A model generated the notes under the pieces. The model saw only the letters and a list, made by a program, of their open reading frames with translations, was not told the origin of the DNA and ran no database searches. Position numbers and translations under genes: made by a program. Shown here one piece after another: positions 6,967-13,143 of a DNA stretch of 17,858 nt (its first letter is position 1; every line of letters begins with the position of its first letter). The DNA comes from Streptomyces fulvoviolaceus (GTDB lineage Bacteria > Actinomycetota > Actinomycetes > Streptomycetales > Streptomycetaceae), in contig NZ_JOEY01000101.1 in assembly GCF_000718165.1 (NCBI RefSeq), positions 1-17,858 of the forward strand, read 5' to 3'.

Positions 6967-7079
6967 CTACCGCCGAAAGCCATGCCCAGTCCGCACCTGC
7001 GGCCCGGGTGAATGACTACGACAGTTTCGCCGAGGCGTATTCGGCCCTGAGCGAGACCAGCCTCCTGAACGCCTATTAC
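6963..7079 (+). pseudogene. SAM-dependent methyltransferase, N-terminal 39 codons only
   Basis: MTTAESHAQSAPAARVN leads into DYDSFAEAYSALSETSLLNA and YY. This is the characteristic N-terminus of a class I methyltransferase family, in which the motif is followed by the cofactor loop (DAGCGxG). That loop is missing: after YY the frame turns into unrelated sequence and runs to 7259 across the 3' end of the DUF1772 gene. The gene is broken by deletion. The match is from memory of the family. Confidence 0.55.
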
Positions 7080-7198
7080 CTCGCCGGGCGGCACCTGCGT
7101 GCCTCGGTGATCTGGATCAAGACCTCACCCGAACCAGAGCCGAGAGCCGCGCAGGTCATCGAAGGGCGTAGCTTGTCGGGATCGCAGTTGTGGCGGGC

Positions 7199-7645
7199 TC
7201 AGGTGAGGGCGGCCGCCAGGCAGGCGAAGGCGGCGATGATGACGGCGACGCGGACGTAGTGGAAGCGGTCCCAGCGGTTCATCTGCTGCTTCCAGTCGGC
7301 CGGCCGGTCGCCGGCGGTCCACGTCTTGACCCGGTTGTTGATCGGGACGAGCACCAGGATCGACATGATCACGCTGAGGATCAGCAACCCGGCGGCGACG
7401 ACGACGAGGCCGGTGCCGTCGTCGTCCCATCCGGCGACGGCCCAGACCCCGACGAGGACGAGCGAGCCGATGTACCAGAACGGCATCACGGCGCCGCCCA
7501 CTCGGGCCCCGTGGACGCGGCCGCGCAGGCCGTTGTCGCCGGGGAGCGCGTTGAGGATCGGGTTACTGAAGAAGGGGACGGAGAACTCCACCCCCACCAT
7601 CACGCCGACGACCACGATGGTGACGACCTCAAGTGCATCGAGCAT
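7199..7645 (-). CDS. DUF1772 (anthrone oxygenase-like) membrane protein
   Basis: This 148-residue protein starts at ATG 7645 with a strong GGGAGGGG site five bases upstream. It has four hydrophobic segments: VVTIVVVGVMVGVEF, VMPFWYIGSLVLVGVWAV, GLVVVAAGLLILSVIMSILV and VAVIIAAFACLAAAL. The motif PINNRVKTW before WDRFHYVR is typical of DUF1772, a family that includes fungal anthrone oxygenases. In Streptomyces these are common companions of TetR regulators, with mostly unknown substrates. It is divergently transcribed from the TetR gene across a 91-base region carrying two palindromes, so it is very likely the regulator's target. Confidence 0.88.
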   Translation of the reverse strand: MLDALEVVTIVVVGVMVGVEFSVPFFSNPILNALPGDNGLRGRVHGARVGGAVMPFWYIGSLVLVGVWAVAGWDDDGTGLVVVAAGLLILSVIMSILVLVPINNRVKTWTAGDRPADWKQQMNRWDRFHYVRVAVIIAAFACLAAALT

Positions 7646-7663
7646 GTTGACCCCTCCCGGGAC

Positions 7664-7676
7664 CTAGCGCTGCTAG
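7664..7676. promoter_or_regulatory. palindromic operator 1 (TetR site, DUF1772 side)
   Basis: CTAGCGCTGCTAG consists of CTAGC and GCTAG around a 3-base centre. On the minus strand TTGCCT, 16 bases, then TAGGTC forms a promoter for the DUF1772 gene whose -10 region overlaps this palindrome, so a bound repressor would block it. Confidence 0.72.
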
Positions 7677-7714
7677 CTGATGAGGCAACGCTAGAGCTAC
7701 TGCCGCTCGATTGT

Positions 7715-7727
7715 CTAGCGGTGCTAG
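7715..7727. promoter_or_regulatory. palindromic operator 2 (TetR site, autoregulation side)
   Basis: CTAGCGGTGCTAG has the same arms as operator 1 and differs only in the central base. It overlaps the likely -10 (TAGGAT, 7725-7730) of the tetR gene. A related half-site, GCTAGAGCTAC, lies between the two at about 7690-7700. Confidence 0.72.
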
Positions 7728-7736
7728 GATCGACTC

Positions 7737-8315
7737 ATGTCGGTACAGGAACGCAAGCAGCGCGAACGGGCGGGCCGCGAGCGCCTCATCGTGGCCACGG
7801 CCCGCGAACTCGCGGAGCAGCAGGGCTGGGACGCGGTCACCACCCGGCGGCTCGCCGAACGCATCGAATACAGCCAGCCCGTCCTCTACAGCCACTTCCG
7901 CGGCAAGCGCGAGATCATCGGCGCCGTCGCTCTGCAGGGCGCTTCCGAGATGGCCGTGGCGATGCGGGCCGCGACCGCCGCCGCCGACGGCCCCCGCGCC
8001 CGGGTCACCGCCCTCGCCCGTGCCTACCTCGCCTTCGCCGAACGCCATCCGGCGGTCTACGACGCCCTGTTCCAGCTCGACGGCGGTCTGGCGTACGCGC
8101 AGGAGGACACCCCCGAGCCGTTGAAGGACGCCTTCGCCGCGCTGCTGGAGTGCCTCAGCGAGGTCGCCGGGGACGGCGTGCACCCGGGGCTGTTCACCGA
8201 GACGTTCTGGGCGTCCCTGCACGGACTGGCCACCCTGACCCGAGCGGGACGGCTCCCGCCGGAGGACACCGAGCGGAGGACGGAGTTGCTGGTGGATCGG
8301 CTCGCCATGCTCTGA
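7737..8315 (+). CDS. TetR/AcrR family transcriptional repressor
   Basis: This 192-residue protein starts at ATG 7737. The N-terminal helix-turn-helix is clear: IVATARELAEQQGWDAVTTR, RLAERIEYSQPVLYSHFRGK, REIIGAVAL (residues about 15-70). The rest (ARAYLAFAERHPAVYDALF, TETFWASLHGLATLTRAGRL) is the ligand-binding helical domain of the WHG-type C-terminal class. TAGGAT lies only 6 bases before the ATG, so the mRNA could be leaderless. AGGA seven bases upstream is the only possible ribosome site. It most likely represses itself and the divergent DUF1772 gene through the CTAGC-N3-GCTAG palindromes. The inducer is unknown. Confidence 0.93.
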   Translation: MSVQERKQRERAGRERLIVATARELAEQQGWDAVTTRRLAERIEYSQPVLYSHFRGKREIIGAVALQGASEMAVAMRAATAAADGPRARVTALARAYLAFAERHPAVYDALFQLDGGLAYAQEDTPEPLKDAFAALLECLSEVAGDGVHPGLFTETFWASLHGLATLTRAGRLPPEDTERRTELLVDRLAML

Positions 8316-8426
8316 CGCACGGTCCCGGATGGCACACAGCCGGGGTCCTCGGGCCCCGCTGCCTGCCTGCGGCATCGCTTCCGGTCACTCGCGCCCACAT
8401 GGCGCAGCCGCGGATCGCCGGGCCCC

Positions 8427-8442
8427 GTGCCCGTCGGGGCAC
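8427..8442. terminator. hairpin between convergent tetR and sugar-binding lipoprotein genes
   Basis: GTGCCC and GGGCAC pair around GTCG. It lies in the 174-base convergent gap and could serve as a terminator for either gene. No U tract is seen. Confidence 0.4.
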
Positions 8443-8489
8443 CCGCCCCGGAAGCTGCGGTGCTCATTGATCACGACCCGATACGAGCC

Positions 8490-9845
8490 CTAGTTGGTGC
8501 GGTACTTCTCCGCCGCCGCCTGGGCGAGCTCCTGGGATTTCTGCAGAGCCGCGTCCACCGATTGCCTTCCGGCGATGGCCCAGCTGATCTCCTGGGAGAC
8601 CTTGGTGCCGAGGTCGGCGAACTCGGGGATGCCCACGTATTGGACACCCGTGTAGGGGCGTGGGCTGACGCCCGGGTTCCGCGGGTCGGCGGAGTTCGTC
8701 GCCGCCATGTGCTCGTGCCGGTACCAGGCGGCGGCCGCGTTCTGGTAGTCAGGGTTGGCGTAGAGCGACTTCCGGCTTCCCGCGGGCGCCGCGTTCCAGC
8801 CGAGTTCGGTGCCGACCAGTTCCTGGTACTCCTTGGAGGAGGCCCAGGAGATGAACTCCCAGGCGGCGTCCTTGTTCTTGCTGGCGGTCTGGATGGCCCA
8901 GGCCCATGTCCACAGCCAGCCGGCCTTCTCGGTCTTGTCGTGCGGCGCCGCGACATAACCGACCTTGCCCTTGATCGCCGAGCCATCGGCCTCGACCGAC
9001 GATGCCAGGGCGGTCGCGTCGTACATCATGGCGCACTTGCCCGCCACGAACGTTTCGAGCGCTTCCAGGACGCCGCTCCGATAGGCGTCGGGCTGACCGT
9101 ACGTGCGGACCAGGTCGACGTAGAACTGCACTGCCTCCTTGAACGCCGGTGAGGTGAGCTGCGCGTTCCACTTCATGTCGTACCAGGCGCCACCGAAGGT
9201 GTTGATGACGCTGTTGAGCGGGGCGAGGTTCTGGCCCCATCCGGACATGCCGCGCAGGCAGATGCCCGCCGCGCCGCTGGTGCCGTCGACCTTGGCCGCC
9301 AGCGAGGCGACCTGGTCCCAGGTCGGGTTCTGCGGCATGGTCAGCCCGACCTTCCTGAACAGGTCCTTGCGGTACATCAGGAAGGAGCCCTCACCGTAGA
9401 AGGGCTCGGCATAGATCTTGCCGTCGGTCCCGGTCAGCGACGCCATCAGGTTGGGGAACATGTCGTCCTGGTCGAAGGACTTGTCCGCCTTCACGTAGGA
9501 GTTCAGCGGGGCGAGCCAGCCGTTCTTCGAATAGATCGGCACTTCGTACGAGCCGACGATCGCGACGTCGTAGTGCCCCGCCTGGCTTGCGAATTCGCGA
9601 GCCGCCTTGGCCCGCGACTGGTTCTCCGGCAGCAGGGTGTAATTGACCGTGATGCCGGTCTCCGCGGTGAAGTGCCTCTTCGTGAGCCTTTTCAGGTCCT
9701 GCATCTGGGCGATGTCCATGGTGAGCACGTTTATGCTCCCCTTCGACCCGCCGGACGGCTGCTCTGTGGCATTGCAGCCCGAGAGCACCAGGCCTGTGGT
9801 CGCCGCGGCTGCCACGACCAGACGGGTGAGGCTCCTGCGCTTCAT
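8490..9845 (-). CDS. CUT1-type sugar/polyol ABC transporter binding lipoprotein
   Basis: This 451-residue protein starts at ATG 9845 with GGAG close upstream. It has a signal peptide with a lipobox (VLSGC, Cys24), so it is anchored outside the membrane. The mature part is a type 1 extracellular solute-binding protein: INVLTMDIAQMQDLKRLTKR, HFTAETGITVNYTLLPENQS, HYDVAIVGSYEVPIYSKNGW, GEGSFLMYRKDLFRKVGLTM, GKCAMMYDATALASSVEADG and WEFISWASSKEYQELVG. From memory the first motifs resemble mannitol/sorbitol (SmoE-like) binding proteins. No CUT1 permeases (MalF/MalG type) adjoin it. Its neighbours are a CUT2 ATPase and permease, a different transporter class. It is 101 bases from the permease stop and has its own promoter-like region. 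Confidence 0.9.
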   Translation of the reverse strand: MKRRSLTRLVVAAAATTGLVLSGCNATEQPSGGSKGSINVLTMDIAQMQDLKRLTKRHFTAETGITVNYTLLPENQSRAKAAREFASQAGHYDVAIVGSYEVPIYSKNGWLAPLNSYVKADKSFDQDDMFPNLMASLTGTDGKIYAEPFYGEGSFLMYRKDLFRKVGLTMPQNPTWDQVASLAAKVDGTSGAAGICLRGMSGWGQNLAPLNSVINTFGGAWYDMKWNAQLTSPAFKEAVQFYVDLVRTYGQPDAYRSGVLEALETFVAGKCAMMYDATALASSVEADGSAIKGKVGYVAAPHDKTEKAGWLWTWAWAIQTASKNKDAAWEFISWASSKEYQELVGTELGWNAAPAGSRKSLYANPDYQNAAAAWYRHEHMAATNSADPRNPGVSPRPYTGVQYVGIPEFADLGTKVSQEISWAIAGRQSVDAALQKSQELAQAAAEKYRTN

Positions 9846-9885
9846 GGCACTCCGATGGCCCCGAGGTTTGCTTCATTCTTTATAT

Positions 9886-9915
9886 TTCCTATTTTGACCC
9901 GTAATAAGCGGTCAA
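9886..9915 (-). promoter_or_regulatory. AT-rich promoter with 22-bp inverted repeat before binding lipoprotein
   Basis: TTGACC (9894-9899) and GGTCAA (9910-9915) form an inverted repeat with a 10-base centre. Read on the minus strand, the same TTGACC at 9915-9910 is a good -35, with TAGGAA (9891-9886) as -10 at 18-base spacing. The whole 9865-9930 stretch is strikingly AT-rich for this genome. An operator overlapping a sigma-70-type promoter is the simplest reading. Confidence 0.55.
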
Positions 9916-9946
9916 CGGTGAAATATGGAGACGTACGTGATCCCGC

Positions 9947-11251
9947 TCAGGCGCGGTCGCGCGCCCCCGCGGAACGCCGGGAGAGCGTGTCGGCGGTGAC
10001 TGCGGCGAGCAGCACACCACCAGTGATCATGAACTGGACGGCGTCCTGGACCCCAAGGAGCGCCATGCCCGAGGCGATCGACTCGATGACCAGCACGCCG
10101 AGCAGCGCGGACCACGTCGAGCCGCGCCCGCCGAACAGACTGGTGCCCCCGATGACAGCCGCAGCGATGGCGTTGATCAGCAGCATGCCGGAGCCGGCGG
10201 CGCGGGCCGTCGTAGGGCTTGCCGAGGTGAGCCCCGAGGCCACGAACAGGCCACCGATCGCGGCCAGTGTCCCCGACACCATGAACATCAAGATCCGCAC
10301 CCGCGCCACGCCGACGCCGGCGCGCCGAGCCGCCTCGATACCGCCGCCGAGCGCGTAGACCCTCCGTCCGTAGCGGGTGCGCCGCAGGATGTAGTCAGAG
10401 GCGACGATGATCGTCAGGAAGATCAGGAGGGCGAGCGGCAGGCCCTGGAACTGGTTGAGCGTGTAGGCGGCGGCGAGGGCGATCAGCGCCAGGACGCCGG
10501 TGCGCACCCAGATCTCGCTCAGTGACCGGTGCGGCATCCCGGCGGCCTTGTGGCGGTTTCTGTTCCGGTGGGATACCAGGAAGTACGCGGCGATGCCGAG
10601 CGCCGCCAGACCGTACGCCGCAGCGGCGGCACCGAAGTAGCTGCTGGTCAGGGAGGCAACCAGACCCTCCTCGTCGAGGCTGATGGTGCCACTCGCGCCC
10701 AGGAGGAAGAGCGTCAGGCCGTTCCAGGCAAGCAGCCCCGCGAGGGTGACCACGAACGCGGGCACGCCAACCCAGGCGAAGAAGAACCCGTGGACGGCTC
10801 CCACTGCCATTCCCGAGAGCATCGCCACGATGAGGGCGAGCCACTCCGGCATGCCGAGGTTCACGTTCAACACGGCGAACGCGGCCCCTGCCAGTCCGCT
10901 GACGGAGCCGACCGACAGGTCGATCTCGCCGATCAGCAGCACAAAGACGATGCCAACGGCGACCAGGCCGGTACCGACGATGTCCACGCTGAGGTTGGAC
11001 AGGTTGCGCGGCGAGAGGAAGTTGTCGTCGAGGCTCTGGAAGACGAGCCAGATCACGACAAGCCCGAGGGCGACCAGGATCGGGCCGCGTTCGCCGAGGC
11101 GCAGTCTGGCGCGGAACGCATCGGCGTATCCCCTCAGGTTCATGTTCCGCCCGCGGGTGCGCGGATGCCGGCCGGACGTGGCGGACACGGCGTCCATGCC
11201 GCCTCCCGTGCCGGTGGGTCCTGAATCCCGGGAGGCCCCCTTCCTGCTCAC
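9947..11251 (-). CDS. CUT2-type sugar ABC transporter permease (BPD_transp_2, XylH-like)
   Basis: The protein is about 434 residues with some ten hydrophobic segments. The family motifs LIGEIDLSVGSVSGLAGA, VGVPAFVVTLAGLLAWNGL and INAIAAAVIGGTSLFGGRGS belong to ribose/xylose-type permeases. I place the start at GTG 11251: GGAGG is 7 bases upstream, and this GTG overlaps the ATPase stop as GTGA, a coupled arrangement. The ATG at 11257 lies directly against the Shine-Dalgarno and is less likely. The first 60 residues are hydrophilic and arginine-rich, and ATG at residue 37 (MNLRGYADAF) is another possible start. It forms the membrane channel for the sugar delivered by the 12043-13143 binding protein. 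Confidence 0.92.
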   Translation of the reverse strand: MSRKGASRDSGPTGTGGGMDAVSATSGRHPRTRGRNMNLRGYADAFRARLRLGERGPILVALGLVVIWLVFQSLDDNFLSPRNLSNLSVDIVGTGLVAVGIVFVLLIGEIDLSVGSVSGLAGAAFAVLNVNLGMPEWLALIVAMLSGMAVGAVHGFFFAWVGVPAFVVTLAGLLAWNGLTLFLLGASGTISLDEEGLVASLTSSYFGAAAAAYGLAALGIAAYFLVSHRNRNRHKAAGMPHRSLSEIWVRTGVLALIALAAAYTLNQFQGLPLALLIFLTIIVASDYILRRTRYGRRVYALGGGIEAARRAGVGVARVRILMFMVSGTLAAIGGLFVASGLTSASPTTARAAGSGMLLINAIAAAVIGGTSLFGGRGSTWSALLGVLVIESIASGMALLGVQDAVQFMITGGVLLAAVTADTLSRRSAGARDRA

Positions 11252-12027
11252 GGCCATGCCTCCTCGTCGCGCGTCGTGCGGTGAGCCACGGCGTTGTCCG
11301 CCGCGCCGGTGATGGAGGAGATGATCTGTTCCTGGGACGTGGTGTTCACGTCGAAGAGGCCGTTGTTGCGGCCCAGACGCAGGACGGCGACGCGGTCCGC
11401 GACGGCCTTGATGTCGCCCATGTTGTGACTGATGAGGAGCACTGCGAGGCCGTGGTCGCGGAGCTCCTCGACGAGGTCGAGGAGGTGGCTGGTCTGCTCG
11501 ATGCCCAGGGCGGCAGTGGGTTCGTCGAGGAGGAGGACCTTGGGCGCGGCCATGAGTGAGCGTGAGATCGCAACAGCCTGCCGCTGTCCCGCGGACAGCG
11601 CGGCGACAGGCATACGCACATCGGGGATACGGATGGACAGGGTGCGCATCAGCTCGCGGGCACGGCGTTCCATCTCCACCTCGTCGAGGATGCCCATCCT
11701 GTCGATCTCACGGCCGAGGAAGAGATTGCCGACGACGTCGAGGTTGTCGCACATCGCGAGGTCCTGGTAGACGGTCGCGATGCCCAGCGCCTGGGCGTCG
11801 TGGGGGCGTTTGATCTGGACGAGATGGCCTTCCCACTCGATGACGCCCTTGTCGGCGGGGCCGACACCCGAAATTGCCCTGACGAGTGTGGACTTGCCGG
11901 CGCCGTTGTCGCCCACCAGAGCGACGACCTCACCGGCCCGGATCTGCAGCTCGACATCCACGAGCGCGTGCACGCCGCCAAACCGCTTGGAGACGCCGCG
12001 CAACGCCAGCACGGGCGGGTACGCCAC
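11248..12027 (-). CDS. CUT2-type sugar ABC transporter ATPase, single domain (XylG-like)
   Basis: The protein is about 259 residues with one complete ABC domain: Walker A GDNGAGKST (39-47), Q-loop YQDLAMCDNL, signature LSAGQ (144-148), Walker B VLLLDEPTAAL (164-174) and the switch histidine in ISHN. Classic CUT2 ATPases such as RbsA are tandem proteins of about 500 residues. Single-domain versions exist for FrcA-like and some xylose systems, and two copies would dimerise. GTG 12027 has GGGGAGG 9 bases upstream. An earlier in-frame GTG at 12036 overlaps the Shine-Dalgarno and is less likely. The gap to the upstream binding-protein stop is 15 bases, and the stop overlaps the permease start, so the three are one operon. 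Confidence 0.92.
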   Translation of the reverse strand: MAYPPVLALRGVSKRFGGVHALVDVELQIRAGEVVALVGDNGAGKSTLVRAISGVGPADKGVIEWEGHLVQIKRPHDAQALGIATVYQDLAMCDNLDVVGNLFLGREIDRMGILDEVEMERRARELMRTLSIRIPDVRMPVAALSAGQRQAVAISRSLMAAPKVLLLDEPTAALGIEQTSHLLDLVEELRDHGLAVLLISHNMGDIKAVADRVAVLRLGRNNGLFDVNTTSQEQIISSITGAADNAVAHRTTRDEEAWP

Positions 12028-12042
12028 AGGGACCACCTCCCC

Positions 12043-13143
12043 TTACTGAGTGAGTGCGGCCGTTTGGGTGAGTCCGGCCCTGTCGCAGGCGGGCCGGAGC
12101 TTCGGGGTGCAGATCTGGTCGATCGTGTAGACGCCCTCCTCGACGAGGGTCTGCCGGATGTTGCCGACCGTCACAGCGATCGGAGTGAGCAGGACTGCCG
12201 GGACGCCCTCGGTGGTGGCGTTGTCGATGGTCGTCGGGGCGATGTCGCCGAGCGTCTCGCCGCGTCCCAGGGCGACGGCCATGGCGGCGGCCGCGGCGGC
12301 CTCCGCCTTGAAGGGTTTGTACACAGTCATGTACTGCTCGCCTCTGACGATGCGCCGCACGGCCTCAAGGTCGGCGTCCTGGCCGGTGACGGGGGGCAGG
12401 GGCCTGGCACGGGCGCTCTTGAGAGCGGCGATGACGCCGGCGGCGATGGCGTCGTTGGCTGCCAGGACACCGTCGATCCGATCGGGGCCAAGGGCAGCGA
12501 TGGCGGCGGTCATGTGGTCGTGGGCGTTCTCTGCTCTCCACCCCAGGGTGTCGTACGACTTGCCGATCTTCACCTTGCCCTCGATGACGGACAGCGCCCC
12601 CCTGGTGTACCAAGCCGCGTTGGGGCTGGTCGGATCGCCGTTCATCATGACGACCTGGCCGCCGTCCGCCCTCTCGCCCATGGCCTTCAGGAGAGCCTCG
12701 CCCTGGAGCCTGCCGACCTGGGCGCCGTCGAAGGTGACAAAGCCCGAGATCGAGCCTTCGGCGAGCCGGTCGTAGGCGACGACCGGGATACCGGCCCTGT
12801 GCGCCGTCTGGACCGAGGAACGGAGCGCCTTGGGGTCGACGGCGTCGAGGATCACAACCTCGACGCCCTTGGTGATCATGGAGTTCATCTGTTGCCGCTG
12901 TCTCGTCGCATCGTTCTCGGCGTTGGCGTACGCCATGGCGCAGTGGGCGCACAGCTCCTTGAGTCTCTTCTCGATCAGGGGCTTGTCGGACTGCTCCCAC
13001 CGAGGAAGCGCACGGCTCGGAAGCAGCAGGCCGACGGTGAAGCTGTCCCCGCCTGCCCCGCTATTGCTTCCGCAGCCGGCCAGGGACACGGCCATGAGCC
13101 CCGCGACGACGGCGGCAACGGCGTTCCAGGTGCGGGTCCTCAT
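12043..13143 (-). CDS. CUT2-type sugar-binding lipoprotein (XylF-like, periplasmic binding type 4)
   Basis: This 366-residue protein starts at ATG 13143, which overlaps the phosphatase stop as ATGA. It has a signal peptide and lipobox (LAGC, Cys24). The two-lobed sugar-binding fold is shown by SFTVGLLLPSRALPRWEQ, MITKGVEVVILDAVDPKAL, GIPVVAYDRLAEGSISGFVT, DGVLAANDAIAAGVIAAL and PVTGQDADLEAVRRIVRGEQ. The motif VVAYDRL and the TGQDAD hinge are typical of xylose-binding XylF relatives, so a pentose is a reasonable guess. Its CAHCAMAYANAENDATRQ replaces the usual YVNAEND-type strand. It delivers the sugar to the downstream ATPase and permease. Translational coupling to the phosphatase suggests the two are made in a fixed ratio. 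Confidence 0.93.
   Translation of the reverse strand: MRTRTWNAVAAVVAGLMAVSLAGCGSNSGAGGDSFTVGLLLPSRALPRWEQSDKPLIEKRLKELCAHCAMAYANAENDATRQRQQMNSMITKGVEVVILDAVDPKALRSSVQTAHRAGIPVVAYDRLAEGSISGFVTFDGAQVGRLQGEALLKAMGERADGGQVVMMNGDPTSPNAAWYTRGALSVIEGKVKIGKSYDTLGWRAENAHDHMTAAIAALGPDRIDGVLAANDAIAAGVIAALKSARARPLPPVTGQDADLEAVRRIVRGEQYMTVYKPFKAEAAAAAAMAVALGRGETLGDIAPTTIDNATTEGVPAVLLTPIAVTVGNIRQTLVEEGVYTIDQICTPKLRPACDRAGLTQTAALTQ

Noticed and set aside
7629..8375. 248-residue minus-strand frame opposite TetR
   Set aside because: It would span the divergent promoter region and has shadow-like composition. The plus-strand TetR is clear.
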